Shown: positions 43,309 through 52,557 of the stretch, piece by piece
How the letters are laid out: each line of letters starts with the position of its first letter
How positions within the stretch are numbered: position 1 is the first letter of the stretch
Assembly (NCBI RefSeq): GCF_026314945.1
Contig: NZ_CP111121.1
Location: 496,001-560,000, forward strand
DNA: 64,000 bases
Direction: 5' to 3'
DNA from: Chryseobacterium fluminis
GTDB lineage: Bacteria; Bacteroidota; Bacteroidia; Flavobacteriales; Weeksellaceae
Made by a program: the position numbers and the translations under genes
The notes under the pieces: model-generated
Databases searched by the model: none
Told to the model about the DNA's origin: nothing
The model's input: the letters and a program-made list of their open reading frames with translations, nothing else

Positions 43309-44338
43309 TCATTTCAGATTCAATAATTTCTATAAATTCCCTGACAGCGATGTCACTGGTGTTCCATGAAGTGATCAGGCGTATCGCAGAATATTCCTCA
43401 TTCATTTTTTTCCAGACATAGAACTCAAATCTTTCGGACAGAATTTCGATCAGATGATTATTTAAAATTGGGAAAATCTGATTGGTATAGGTATCTGCCA
43501 GGAACGCCACTCCCCTTTTTGCCATTGCTTTTTTCATTTTCATGGCCTGTTGATTGGCCTGCCTGGCCAGATCAAAATACAGATCATCTTTCATCAGTTC
43601 CAAAAACTGAATGCCCAGGAGCCTGCCCTTGGCGAGCAACGCACCTTTCTGTTTTATACTGAAGGCAAAGTCCTGTTGAAGCTCCTTATTATTAACTACA
43701 ATTGCTTCCCCGATCAGCGCCCCGTTCTTGGTACCGCCTAAATAGAAAATATCGGTAAGCTCCGCAACTTTTTCCAGGGTCAGGTCACTGATTTCAGACG
43801 TAAGGCCATGCCCCATTCTCGCTCCGTCCATAAAAAGATAAAGCTTATTTTCCCGGCAGAATGCGGACAGTTCTTCCAGTTCTTGAAGACCGTAGATGGT
43901 TCCCAGCTCTGTAGAATTGGAGATGTAAACCAGTTTAGGCATAACCTGATGAGGAATGTTCCGGTGATTTTCCAACACCGGGATAATATCCTGCGGAGTA
44001 AGTTTGCCATCCTGTTTTTCAATGCTTAAAATCTTATGCCCTGTAGCTTCTATGGCGCCGGTTTCGTTGTTTAAAATATGTCCTGTAGATGCCGAAACAG
44101 CTGCCTGGTATAGTCTGAGAACAGCAGAAATGACAATCAGATTGGCCTGAGTTCCTCCGGAGACCAAAAAGACCTCTGAATTGTGATTATTAATTTTTTT
44201 TCTGATTAATTCTTTAGCCTTTAAAGAATATGCATCTTCTCCATATCCGGCCTGCTGATCAACATTATAACGGACAAGTGCATCTAAAATATTGGGATGA
44301 CAACCTTCCGAATAATCATTTTTAAATGAAAATTTCAT
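43304..44338 (-). CDS. Low-specificity threonine aldolase-like PLP enzyme
   Basis: 344-residue PLP enzyme of the beta-eliminating lyase/threonine aldolase group. VFLVSGGTQANLIVISAVLR holds the substrate/phosphate motif, LYLFMDGARMGHGL the ring-binding Asp, and YLGGTKNGALIGEAIVV the Schiff-base Lys. It cleaves L-threonine or L-allo-threonine to glycine and acetaldehyde. Single gene, divergent from the DtxR-type gene with 82 bp between starts. Confidence 0.88.
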   Translation of the reverse strand: MKFSFKNDYSEGCHPNILDALVRYNVDQQAGYGEDAYSLKAKELIRKKINNHNSEVFLVSGGTQANLIVISAVLRLYQAAVSASTGHILNNETGAIEATGHKILSIEKQDGKLTPQDIIPVLENHRNIPHQVMPKLVYISNSTELGTIYGLQELEELSAFCRENKLYLFMDGARMGHGLTSEISDLTLEKVAELTDIFYLGGTKNGALIGEAIVVNNKELQQDFAFSIKQKGALLAKGRLLGIQFLELMKDDLYFDLARQANQQAMKMKKAMAKRGVAFLADTYTNQIFPILNNHLIEILSERFEFYVWKKMNEEYSAIRLITSWNTSDIAVREFIEIIESEMI

Positions 44339-44391
44339 TAGGTAAAATTAAAAAAAGTTAAAAGAACAATCATTAATAATTCATAATATTT

Positions 44392-44421
44392 TGTTAGATT
44401 TGTCATTAAAATCATCTAACA
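44392..44421 (+). promoter_or_regulatory. Promoter with inverted repeat at the DtxR-type gene
   Basis: The -7 box TAGATTTG (44395-44402) lies inside an inverted repeat: TGTTAGAT (44392-44399) and ATCTAACA (44414-44421), the second arm ending on the first base of the ATG. It is well placed as an operator for autoregulation. Confidence 0.5.
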
Positions 44422-45077
44422 TGCTAAAAATAACACTTACAGAAGAAAACTATTTGAAAGCTTTATTCCACTTGGTAGACAAGGAAAAGAAAGTTACGAT
44501 TAATGAACTTAGCAAATTTTTAAATGTTAAAATGCCGAGTGTTAATAATATGATGAAAAAATTTGCTGATAAGGGATGGGTTATTTACGAAACCTATAAA
44601 CCTTTGATCGTCACTGAAAAAGGAAGATGTGAGGCTGCTCTGGTGGTACGAAAACATAGACTTACAGAAATGTTTCTGGTACAAAAGATGAATTTCGGCT
44701 GGGAAAATGTTCATGAAATTGCCGAACAGCTGGAGCATGTACATTCGCAGATTTTTTTTGATAAGATGGATGAAATTCTTAATTATCCGAAATTTGACCC
44801 TCACGGAGAACCTATTCCTGATAAGGACGGGAATATTATCGACCAGGATTTACAGAAGCTGAGCAACTGCGAGGTGGGTGAACAGGTGATCTTTGCGTCG
44901 GTTACTCTTTCTGATGATGCGTTTTTAAATTATCTCACCGAAAGGAAATTACTGTTAAATACTAAAATAAAAATTGTTAAAATAGAAAATTTCGACAAAT
45001 CTGTCACAGTGGAAGTCCACGGGAAGCATGAAATTTTAAGCAGAAAAGCGACGGAAAAAATTCTGGTTAAAAAATAG
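44421..45077 (+). CDS. DtxR/MntR-family metal-dependent transcriptional regulator
   Basis: 218 residues from ATG 44421; a TTG at 44391 extends the frame but overlaps the promoter. It has an N-terminal winged helix (TEENYLKALFHLVDKEKKVTINELSKFLNVKMPSVNNMMKKFADKGWVIYE), a dimerisation and metal-binding domain (VRKHRLTEMFLVQKMNFGWENVHEIAEQLEHVHSQIFFDKMDEILNYPKFDPHGEPIPDKDG) and a C-terminal SH3-like FeoA domain. The metal-ligand His and Glu residues are present. It represses metal uptake genes when Mn or Fe is bound. No transporter gene lies adjacent, so its target is probably elsewhere. Confidence 0.87.
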   Translation: MLKITLTEENYLKALFHLVDKEKKVTINELSKFLNVKMPSVNNMMKKFADKGWVIYETYKPLIVTEKGRCEAALVVRKHRLTEMFLVQKMNFGWENVHEIAEQLEHVHSQIFFDKMDEILNYPKFDPHGEPIPDKDGNIIDQDLQKLSNCEVGEQVIFASVTLSDDAFLNYLTERKLLLNTKIKIVKIENFDKSVTVEVHGKHEILSRKATEKILVKK

Positions 45078-45115
45078 TTCCGTTGATATTTTTCGCTGTC
45101 CGGAATTCATCAAAG

Positions 45116-46288
45116 TCATATTGATTTTAATATCCCGGAAACGGTTTCTACTTCCTTGGATGTATTGTAATAATGGGGTGACAATCGTACAATACCATCG
45201 ATGTTTTTCTTAGTAAAATCTATCAGAGCCGAATTTTTATAGGTCACTGAAAAAAATACATTATTTTTTTTCAAAACTTTCTGGATATTTTCCAGATCTC
45301 CATCCTGGCTACAAAAAGTGACAATACTGCTCAGGTGATTGCCTATATCCCAGGTCTGAAAACCATTATCCTGTAAATCAGCTCTTAGTTTTTCTGATAA
45401 TTTCCTGTTATACTCTTCTATGTTTTTCATTCCGACCGCATTCGCATACTTCACAGCTTCTATAAAACCTAATAGTGAAGCGTAAGAAATTTCCCAGTGT
45501 TCGAATCTTTTTGCCGTCTGAAATAATTCATAATCATCATATTCTGACCAATGGGCTCCTCTCATATCCAATAATAAAGGCGCATAACTCTGTTCCAGCA
45601 GCCTGTCAGAGACATATAAAAAGCCTGTTCCTCTCGGCCCACGCATAAATTTCCTTCCTGTCGCTGTAAGAAAGTCACAACCTATTTTTTGTACGTCCAC
45701 CACCATTTGCCCCACAGACTGACAGGCATCCACCAGATATAAAATATCATATTGCCGGCAGATCTTACCGACTGCTTCGACATCCTGGATCAAACCTGAA
45801 TTGGTAGGAATATGGGTAACTGCCACTAATTTCGGATGATGTTCTCTGATCAGGTTTTCCATATCTTCAAGATCCAGTTCGTTATCAGGAAGATTTTTTG
45901 TACGGAACACTTTCACCTTCAGATTTTTCTGCAGGGAAATAAAAACGATCTGGTTGGATATATAATCATCTGCCGTTGTGATGATACAATCTCCCTCTTT
46001 GAAAATAATACTGGACAAAGCTTTTGCATAGGCATCTGTAGCGCTGGTTGCAAAAGCAATATTGGAGGATTTGCAGTTAATTAATTTCGCCGTTTCATCA
46101 TAAAACTGTTCCAACATATGTGCGTTTATATGAGCTGCTTCATAACCGCCATAAAGCTCTTCCTGGTGTGAGTATTCAGTCATCGAATCCACCACTATCT
46201 TTGGCATCAGTGAGGATCCTGCGTTATTCAGGAAAATTTTACCATCCTCAAGACCTCTGATATCTGCTCGTAGTTTATTTATATCCAT
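45116..46288 (-). CDS. Class V aminotransferase-fold PLP-dependent enzyme
   Basis: 390 residues from ATG 46288; an in-frame ATG at 46324 adds 12 residues without homology. It belongs to the isopenicillin-N-epimerase/cysteine-desulfurase group: FLNNAGSSLMPKIVVDSM near the start, FATSATDAYAKAL, YLVDACQSVGQMVVDVQ (ring-binding Asp) and FLTATGRKFMRGPRGTGFLYV with the Schiff-base Lys. There is no clear cysteine in a desulfurase-type loop, so a sulfur-transfer role is less likely. Substrate unknown. Single gene, convergent with the regulator. Confidence 0.82.
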   Translation of the reverse strand: MDINKLRADIRGLEDGKIFLNNAGSSLMPKIVVDSMTEYSHQEELYGGYEAAHINAHMLEQFYDETAKLINCKSSNIAFATSATDAYAKALSSIIFKEGDCIITTADDYISNQIVFISLQKNLKVKVFRTKNLPDNELDLEDMENLIREHHPKLVAVTHIPTNSGLIQDVEAVGKICRQYDILYLVDACQSVGQMVVDVQKIGCDFLTATGRKFMRGPRGTGFLYVSDRLLEQSYAPLLLDMRGAHWSEYDDYELFQTAKRFEHWEISYASLLGFIEAVKYANAVGMKNIEEYNRKLSEKLRADLQDNGFQTWDIGNHLSSIVTFCSQDGDLENIQKVLKKNNVFFSVTYKNSALIDFTKKNIDGIVRLSPHYYNTSKEVETVSGILKSI

Positions 46289-46402
46289 TTGTGAGTTATT
46301 ATTAATGCCATATTTTGCTGACAATTTGCTGAATGTAAAATATCCGTTGACAAGTATCTTCCCTGTCTAAACGATTTTCCGGTTATGGAAAGACATTCTC
46401 CA

Positions 46403-46433
46403 TAAAAAATCCCGAAATTCGTTATCGGGATAT
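46403..46433 (-). terminator. Terminator after tssK
   Basis: On the minus strand ATCCCGATAACG pairs with TTCGGGAT around a short loop, then a T6 run. It lies 25 bp beyond the tssK stop. Confidence 0.7.
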
Positions 46434-46457
46434 ATAAAGTTTAAGTTGGGGATAGGT

Positions 46458-47597
46458 TTAGTCAAGAACGCTCCAGCCCCTTTTCGGATTGTTGTTTGAA
46501 GAAACTTCCTGTTCGTTAACAATGATGTTTTCTTTTCGCTGACCGATATAATCCAGTTCGCTCAGTTTGGAGAAGATCGTTTCCAGACTTTTCAGCATTT
46601 GCTGAATATACAGCATAGGTTCGCCACAATTGTGATGGTCATAATTGGTTTCAGCGACAATAGAAAGTTGATTTAATAAGGTGTGGGGAGCAATCTCACT
46701 CCACTCCAGGCTATAATTCAGCATCTCTTCCAGTTCAGCGGGAACCAGGACCTGCGTTGCATTATACAGTCGAAGGGCCAGTTTCGCAAAAGATTCAATC
46801 AAAAAAATCGGCGGCTGGTACGGGGTAACGTTTCTGAACTGAAAGTACATGTCACCAAATGTATCGATCATGGTATTACACAAAAACTTAACGTTCTGTG
46901 CCAGCGCGGTATTCTGATTCTTGTGCGATGTTTTCTGGATAATTTTAAAGGCATACTGCTGCAGATTTCCGATGGACTTAGCAAAACTGTTGTAAAAATC
47001 CAATATTGAAGGATGGCTCTGAACCGAGGTACACGGAGGAATGAAATTAGAATCCACCTGAGCGATATTTCCGCGTAAGTCCACTTTTCCGATAATCAGA
47101 TAATTACCTCCCGAATAACTGCTGTTCAGAGAAGTGACAGGTAATAATTCAATATGATGGTTGGATTGCGTATTCGGATGGCGTGGCGGAATTTCTTCAG
47201 GATCAATATCTCCAAAAGGCACCTTATCAAAAGGATTTACAGAAATTAATATATAATAATCTCCGTCTGCCTGCTCTTCGTTCATTGATTTCGCCAGTGA
47301 TTTTACGCTTACTCTTCTGTCATTCAATTCAATCCTATAACCGGCCATCGTAATGGCACTGCAGTGCTTGATCACCAGCTGTACATCGTTGGTTGCCGTA
47401 TTATGAACATCAAAAATTGTCCGGTCCGTAAATTCGTTCGAAATGGGTAACAGCCCGTAATTATATGTAGTGATCCCCAATGAATTGGCATCTCTGATGG
47501 TATCAATTAAAAAGTTATCCTGATCATTCAAGTGGCGCTGGGAAACTTTCATCCCGTCTACCCAGTTGATTGCAAAATGTTTAATAGACTGTATCAT
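46458..47597 (-). CDS. tssK: Type VI secretion system baseplate protein TssK (Bacteroidota type)
   Basis: 379 residues. The start (HFAINWVDGMKVSQRHLNDQDNFLIDTIRDANSLG) is the hallmark TssK N-terminus, with the invariant W-x-DGM-x-x-S-x-x-H pattern for baseplate docking. TssK trimers link the baseplate to the membrane complex in the cytoplasm. It is the last of three genes in order tssG, tssN, tssK. No tssB/C/D/E/F/H/I gene is in the window. Confidence 0.87.
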   Translation of the reverse strand: MIQSIKHFAINWVDGMKVSQRHLNDQDNFLIDTIRDANSLGITTYNYGLLPISNEFTDRTIFDVHNTATNDVQLVIKHCSAITMAGYRIELNDRRVSVKSLAKSMNEEQADGDYYILISVNPFDKVPFGDIDPEEIPPRHPNTQSNHHIELLPVTSLNSSYSGGNYLIIGKVDLRGNIAQVDSNFIPPCTSVQSHPSILDFYNSFAKSIGNLQQYAFKIIQKTSHKNQNTALAQNVKFLCNTMIDTFGDMYFQFRNVTPYQPPIFLIESFAKLALRLYNATQVLVPAELEEMLNYSLEWSEIAPHTLLNQLSIVAETNYDHHNCGEPMLYIQQMLKSLETIFSKLSELDYIGQRKENIIVNEQEVSSNNNPKRGWSVLD

Positions 47598-47620
47598 AGT
47601 AATACTTTTAATATATGTGA

Positions 47621-48520
47621 TTATGCTTTTCTAAGTCCTTCTTCCTCATGCTGGATTACTCTTTTGCAAATAACAACTTCATTTTCTGAAATATCATTTG
47701 CGGAGATATCCTGATCGAAATCAATATATTTCCGGAAACTGAAAAATGATTTCTTGGTGTAGAATATCCAGTAGTACGGGTCTTTTTCCTGATCTGAAAG
47801 ATGGATAATAGAATTTGGGTTTTTATGGTTATAGTCATCTACCACCCTGTAAAACCAATCTCCGAAAGTTACGCCGGTAGGTAAAGTTTTAGCTTTAATT
47901 CTAAATCTGTTGGCATCTTCAAGATTTTTGCTGAGTTCTACATTGAGTACCATCAGACGGTCAAAATCTGCGCCTTCAAAATCCGGAAGCCTCTGATCAG
48001 GGGAATATCTCCAGGTCTTATAGATATCAACCGGAATACTGATAAACTGTACATAACAGTAATGGAATACCATGGGCACTACAAAGATAAATATACTGGT
48101 AGCAGCCATAACAGGATACCCCATACCTTTACTCATCCAGTTAAAAATCAGATAGAAGAGATATCCTCCAAAGCCTATGCAGGTAAGGGTCAGGATCGAT
48201 TCGAATAAGATACTATTAGACTGCGATTCAAAATGCTTTTTAAAATAAATATCCAATAAGTTAACGTGGATAATCCCCAGAATAAGATATATAATCTGCG
48301 CGATCAGATACCAGTATGGGTTAAATAGATTTCCAGCAAATCCGAAAAATCCCGGAAGGGCAAGACAAAGGCTGCAAAGCAGCACGTATATGATAATGGT
48401 TTTGATTTTTATGGCAGGCTTATTCCGTCTGATGACTCCTAAAATCACCATCATGATTACTGCAAATAAAGGCATTAGAATATACCTTAAGAAGATACCT
48501 TTTACTGAAGAAATTTCCAT
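47621..48520 (-). CDS. tssN: Type VI secretion system protein TssN (Bacteroidota T6SSiii)
   Basis: 299 residues. The N-terminal 165 residues hold about five membrane helices (LRYILMPLFAVIMMVILGVI; IIIYVLLCSLCLALPGFFGF; YLIAQIIYLILGIIHVNLL; FGGYLFYLIFNW; IFIFVVPMVFHYCYVQF), and the remainder is a cytoplasmic domain (LNVELSKNLEDANRFRIKAKTLPTGVTFGDWFYRVVDDYN). TssN is specific to Bacteroidota T6SS and is thought to replace the TssJLM membrane complex together with TssO-R. It lies 23 bp before tssK. Confidence 0.8.
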   Translation of the reverse strand: MEISSVKGIFLRYILMPLFAVIMMVILGVIRRNKPAIKIKTIIIYVLLCSLCLALPGFFGFAGNLFNPYWYLIAQIIYLILGIIHVNLLDIYFKKHFESQSNSILFESILTLTCIGFGGYLFYLIFNWMSKGMGYPVMAATSIFIFVVPMVFHYCYVQFISIPVDIYKTWRYSPDQRLPDFEGADFDRLMVLNVELSKNLEDANRFRIKAKTLPTGVTFGDWFYRVVDDYNHKNPNSIIHLSDQEKDPYYWIFYTKKSFFSFRKYIDFDQDISANDISENEVVICKRVIQHEEEGLRKA

Positions 48521-48574
48521 TGGTCTTTTTTCAAATTTATATTGTATTGGTGCTTGTAAATATAGTAAAATATT

Positions 48575-49516
48575 TTACAGAAAAGTAGAGTAACCGAGGC
48601 GGCTGGCATTTCTTTCATCATCTTCCAGAGCGAATGAATATTCTTTCTTTTCGGTAATGAAATTTTCCTCCACATCTACATTGACAGGTAAAAAATAATC
48701 ATATAAAGCCTGAAGCACTTTTCTGAAGGGATGGCCATCGATAAATTTTTTCATCTCATGATAAGGAATTGGTCCGATATTAACAACCCAATTTCTAAGT
48801 CCGTCCATATGTCTTCCGCTCGGAATGTAAGTTACTCCCAATCTGGCGTTTCCCAGTAAGAGAGAGTCATTGCTCTCTTCAATACCATCAATAATATTTG
48901 GGGTAAAGGAGACTTCTACAGGTACCTGCAGAAGAGCACTCATACATCGTTCAAACCACTTTTTATCCCCTCTGATCTGGTGAAAAAACGGTAATATATA
49001 AATGAAAATATAAGCATTTTGCGGATCAAGCATTTTTATCAAAGGCCAGAGCTCACTTACCGTTTCAAGCAACGTATCTGTATCACTTGTTATTTCGAAT
49101 TCAAATTCCTTAAGCAGCGCACTGATTTCTGTAAAGAAAATCTCAAGCTCAAAAGGACGGAAAAATTTCCGGGCGTCTTCTTCTACCCTTTTCTGTTTCC
49201 GGATCTCACGGACGACCGTATCGACGTTTTTTCTGGAAGCACCCAATGAAGGCGGATGGAACAATCCTTCCGGAAGATAGTCGTAAATACCCTCCCGATA
49301 GGTTTCGATGGTAAAAACTTCTTCATCAAAACCCAGAAAACTGCTCGATATACTTTTGATATCCTTAAGATAGGCCCGGTCGTTTATTCCTATCCTTTCA
49401 ATAAAAATATTACTGACTGCCCGGTGGTATTTTAAAAGGTTAACTGCCACGGCTTCTGCCCTGAAGTCGGTCTGCAGCTTATTGTAATTCATCTCTACAA
49501 TATTGTTCTCATACAT
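48575..49516 (-). CDS. tssG: Type VI secretion system baseplate protein TssG-like
   Basis: 313 residues, first gene of the trio. Sequence near the start (LQTDFRAEAVAVNLLKYHRAVSNIFIERIGINDRAYLKDIKSISSSFLG) and the C-terminal block (LGNARLGVTYIPSGRHMDGLRNWVVNIGPIPYHEMKKFI) match Bacteroidota TssG. TssG with TssF and TssE forms the wedge of the T6SS baseplate. It is separated by 54 bp from tssN. Homology to the proteobacterial protein is weak, so the assignment rests mainly on the TssN/TssK neighbours. Confidence 0.75.
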   Translation of the reverse strand: MYENNIVEMNYNKLQTDFRAEAVAVNLLKYHRAVSNIFIERIGINDRAYLKDIKSISSSFLGFDEEVFTIETYREGIYDYLPEGLFHPPSLGASRKNVDTVVREIRKQKRVEEDARKFFRPFELEIFFTEISALLKEFEFEITSDTDTLLETVSELWPLIKMLDPQNAYIFIYILPFFHQIRGDKKWFERCMSALLQVPVEVSFTPNIIDGIEESNDSLLLGNARLGVTYIPSGRHMDGLRNWVVNIGPIPYHEMKKFIDGHPFRKVLQALYDYFLPVNVDVEENFITEKKEYSFALEDDERNASRLGYSTFL

Positions 49517-49750
49517 AGTGTTTCCGCGATTTGGCCTGTAAAGGTAATATATCTCTCATTATTGAAAAAGCATTTATCAATAATTTTAACCTAAAAATAC
49601 TAATTTATCGGCAGTAAAAAGAATAATATCCGGCAAAAAAAGTAAAAAAAAAGTTACGGGTATCATTCGCGGCTTTATTAGTCCGATTTAATGATTAAGT
49701 TAATTTTTTAAATCATTACATTACCATTAAGATAAACTTTAAATTAACCG

Positions 49751-49758
49751 TATCTTTG
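49751..49758 (+). promoter_or_regulatory. -7 box of the S1/P1 nuclease gene
   Basis: TATCTTTG matches TAnnTTTG. Transcription would start near 49764, which excludes the upstream TTG at 49763 and supports ATG 49781 as the start. Confidence 0.6.
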
Positions 49759-49780
49759 CACTTTGAAAATGTTATTTACA

Positions 49781-50572
49781 ATGAAAAGTATTTATTCTAA
49801 AATTTTGATTTTAGCATTCATCACCTCTTCGCTTTATTCCTATGCATGGGGATTGACGGGGCACAGAATTATTGCAGAAATTGCAGAAAATCATCTTTCG
49901 GGAAAGGCAAGAAGAGAGATTAAAAAGATTATGGGAAGAGAGCGTCTCGCCTACTGGGCAAACTGGCCGGATTTCATCAAATCCGATACGACGGGAGCAT
50001 GGAAGCAGGCTTCAGCATGGCATTACGTAAACATCGATCCACAAACAGATTTCAAAGCATTTGAGAAAAACCTGGAAGCTCAGGCCGGTCCGAGTTTATA
50101 TACTCAGGTGAAGGTATTATCCAGCCAGATCAAAGATGTGAAAACTTCTGAAAAAGATAGAAAAATCGCTTTGATTTTCTTGATTCATATGATGGGAGAT
50201 CTGGCCCAGCCTCTACATGTGGGAAGATCTGAAGATCTGGGAGGAAATAAAATTAATGTAACCTATTTTGGGGAGAAAACAAATCTACACTCTGTCTGGG
50301 ATGGGAAATTAGTAGACTCTCAAAAATACAGCTATACAGAATACTCAAAATTACTGGATATTAAATCAGACGACGAGGTTAAGCAGATCCAGACCGGAAC
50401 TTTAGAAGACTGGCTGTATGATTCTCACAAAATCGCGAACAAAATCTATGCGCAGACCCCAAATGATTCAAAATTATCTTACGATTATCAGTACAGATTC
50501 TATGATACCATGGAAAGACAACTTCTTTACGGTGGCCTGAGACTGGCAAAAATGCTGAATGACCTTTTTTAA
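49781..50572 (+). CDS. S1/P1 family zinc-dependent nuclease
   Basis: 263 residues from ATG 49781. The signal peptide is followed by SYA and cleavage that leaves Trp23 as the mature N-terminus (WGLTGHRIIAEIA), as required for zinc binding. Zinc ligands are Trp23, the His in TGHR, Asp in WANWPD, His in SAWHYVN, His/Asp in LIHMMGDLAQPLHVG, His in NLHSVWDGK. It degrades single-stranded DNA and RNA outside the cytoplasm for nutrient or phosphate uptake. It is divergent from the T6SS trio. Confidence 0.92.
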   Translation: MKSIYSKILILAFITSSLYSYAWGLTGHRIIAEIAENHLSGKARREIKKIMGRERLAYWANWPDFIKSDTTGAWKQASAWHYVNIDPQTDFKAFEKNLEAQAGPSLYTQVKVLSSQIKDVKTSEKDRKIALIFLIHMMGDLAQPLHVGRSEDLGGNKINVTYFGEKTNLHSVWDGKLVDSQKYSYTEYSKLLDIKSDDEVKQIQTGTLEDWLYDSHKIANKIYAQTPNDSKLSYDYQYRFYDTMERQLLYGGLRLAKMLNDLF

Positions 50573-50629
50573 AGATACCAACAGCTTGATCATCTTATTG
50601 GATGGTCATACTACTAATATAAGCGGAAC

Positions 50630-50650
50630 TTTGGTTTCGCTTTTTTTTAT
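50630..50650 (+). terminator. Terminator after the S1/P1 nuclease
   Basis: AAGCGGAAC-TTTG-GTTTCGCTT with one mismatch, then an eight-T run. About 55 bp after the stop. Confidence 0.75.
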
Positions 50651-50724
50651 GCTGTTATTTTTTTAAAATTATTATACGAGGCATCCGGAATCTATATGGA
50701 ATAAAGCTTTTGTAGTAGCGTTTT

Positions 50725-50739
50725 AAACCTTTAAGGTTT
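50725..50739. repeat. Short palindrome of the AACCT...AGGTT family
   Basis: AAACCTT-T-AAGGTTT, seven-base arms. Same core as the hairpins at 12366, 50811 and 54285. Confidence 0.5.
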
Positions 50740-50810
50740 GGTCTTTAGATTTAATATCAGAGTATTTGAATGATAGATTGTATGTCAATTATTCTATCTG
50801 GATTACTATC

Positions 50811-50843
50811 AAACCTAACGGGTTTCAAAAACCCGTTAGGTTT
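50811..50843. repeat. Perfect 15-bp hairpin repeat
   Basis: AAACCTAACGGGTTT (50811-50825), loop CAA, AAACCCGTTAGGTTT (50829-50843). It lies in the 570-bp spacer upstream of rpoD, which otherwise shows no gene or clear promoter. Confidence 0.7.
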
Positions 50844-51139
50844 ATGTGGGCATAGATTGCATAAACGGTAAATTGATGTATGAATTGAAACAAGATAAAA
50901 GTGGGATCACACTTTAAAAAATTAATGCATTTAATTAAAATGCTTTAAGATGCTGTCTTTTTTCCTGATCAGCTTGAGATCACAACTGATGAAATCCCTT
51001 TTGTACGCAGTGAGAGCCATAATTTACAACTAATTTTTCAATTTTGTTTTAAATTAATAAAAATAATTAAAATAGGTGTAACCTTTTCCCCTTCCCAAGC
51101 GTATAATAGTATAGTAACTCTTTTTTGAGGAAAAAATAG

Positions 51140-52006
51140 ATGAGACAATTAAAAATCACTAAGCAGGTAACCAACAGGGAAACTGCTTCATTAGACAAGT
51201 ATTTGCAGGAAATTGGTAAGGTAGAGCTGATCACTGCGGACGAAGAGGTAGAATTGGCACAAAGAATACGTGCGGGCGACAGAGCTGCACTTGAAAAATT
51301 AATCAAGGCCAACCTTCGTTTCGTAGTATCCGTATCTAAACAGTACCAAAATCAAGGTCTTTCTTTACCCGATTTAATTAATGAAGGTAATTTAGGGCTG
51401 ATGAAGGCGGCAAAAAGGTATGATGAAACAAGAGGTTTCAAATTTATCTCTTACGCAGTGTGGTGGATCCGTCAATCCATTTTACAGGCTTTGGCAGAAC
51501 AGTCAAGAATTGTAAGATTGCCATTGAACAAAATCGGATCTATCAATAAAATCAACAAAGCATACGCTCACCTTGAGCAGGAAAATGAAAGACCGCCTTC
51601 CCCGGAAGAATTGGCTGAAGTTCTTGACATGAGCGAGGAAGATATTAAAGAATCTATGAAAAACTCCGGTAGACACCTGTCTATGGATGCACCTTTGGTA
51701 GAAGGTGAAGATTCTAATCTTTATGACGTATTGCGTTCAGGAGAATCTCCAAGTCCCGATAAAGATTTGATGCTGGAATCTCTTCAGATTGAGATCGAAA
51801 GAGCATTAAATACCCTGACTCCAAGAGAGGCGGATTTGGTAAGACTTTACTTCGGACTGAACGGAAAGCACCCGATGACCCTTGAAGAAATCGGTGAAAC
51901 TTTTGATCTTACAAGAGAGAGAGTTCGTCAGATCAAGGAAAAAGCGATTAAGAGATTGAAACACAATACCAGAAGTAAGATCTTAAAATCTTATTTAGGT
52001 AAATAA
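51140..52006 (+). CDS. rpoD: Primary RNA polymerase sigma factor (Bacteroidota RpoD/SigA)
   Basis: 288 residues, the short primary sigma factor of Bacteroidota without region 1.1. Region 1.2 is [31 protein letters not shown]; region 2 is [66 protein letters not shown]; region 3 follows; region 4.2 is [29 protein letters not shown]. This factor recognises the TTTG/TAnnTTTG promoters seen elsewhere in the window. Single gene with a strong terminator. Confidence 0.95.
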   Translation: MRQLKITKQVTNRETASLDKYLQEIGKVELITADEEVELAQRIRAGDRAALEKLIKANLRFVVSVSKQYQNQGLSLPDLINEGNLGLMKAAKRYDETRGFKFISYAVWWIRQSILQALAEQSRIVRLPLNKIGSINKINKAYAHLEQENERPPSPEELAEVLDMSEEDIKESMKNSGRHLSMDAPLVEGEDSNLYDVLRSGESPSPDKDLMLESLQIEIERALNTLTPREADLVRLYFGLNGKHPMTLEEIGETFDLTRERVRQIKEKAIKRLKHNTRSKILKSYLGK

Positions 52007-52028
52007 TTTTAACGAAACAATGTATAGG

Positions 52029-52060
52029 CGGAGCTTGATTTCAGGCTCCGTTTTTTTATT
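52029..52060 (+). terminator. Terminator after rpoD
   Basis: CGGAGC (52029-52034) pairs with GCTCCG (52045-52050), followed by a seven-T run. 22 bp after the rpoD stop. Confidence 0.85.
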
Positions 52061-52069
52061 TTTGTTAAG

Positions 52070-52542
52070 ATGAATGATTTATATATTTTAGTGATAGGAT
52101 TTATCACCTTATTTGTTTCCATCAATGCTATACTCTATTTTTATATAAAGAGACAGCACAAAAAATTTTTCAGGTTTATTGCCGGCAGAGAATATGTTTT
52201 ATTGGAGAAAGTGGAAACGCAGATTGAAAAATATTCTAAGGTGAATACAAAACTGTTGTACAGGAAATCGAATATCGTCTTTTTAGATTACGAATTTTTA
52301 TTCTTACCTATAACAAGCCCACCATGCTGATTCAAAAAAGTAAGGAAGTATTTCCAGGTGTTTTTAAAAAATTTTCTTTTAACTCGAAAAGAAAAATTAA
52401 TGATCATCTTAAAATTAAAGGAGTTTTCTACGAAGGTTTTATAAAGACAGATTATATAATATCCCTTAATTTAAAAGACAGAAACTTTAGTCCTGAAGAA
52501 TATTTAACCCCATCTGAAAAAGTAAAAGATCTTTATTCATAA
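52070..52542 (+). pseudogene. Membrane-anchored hypothetical protein, broken by a 1-base frameshift
   Basis: Two open frames, 52070-52330 and 52324-52542, are parts of one gene. The first encodes an N-terminal hydrophobic helix (LYILVIGFITLFVSINAILYFYIKRQH) and a polar domain. At 52295-52299 a run of five T follows GAA; adding one T puts the frame into TYNKPTMLIQKSKEVFPGVF, joining the second frame and giving 157 residues. No family recognised. The spacing to rpoD (63 bp, after its terminator) and to the next lipoprotein (15 bp) suggests it was translated with the latter. Confidence 0.7.
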
Positions 52543-52557
52543 ATAAAATTAACATCC

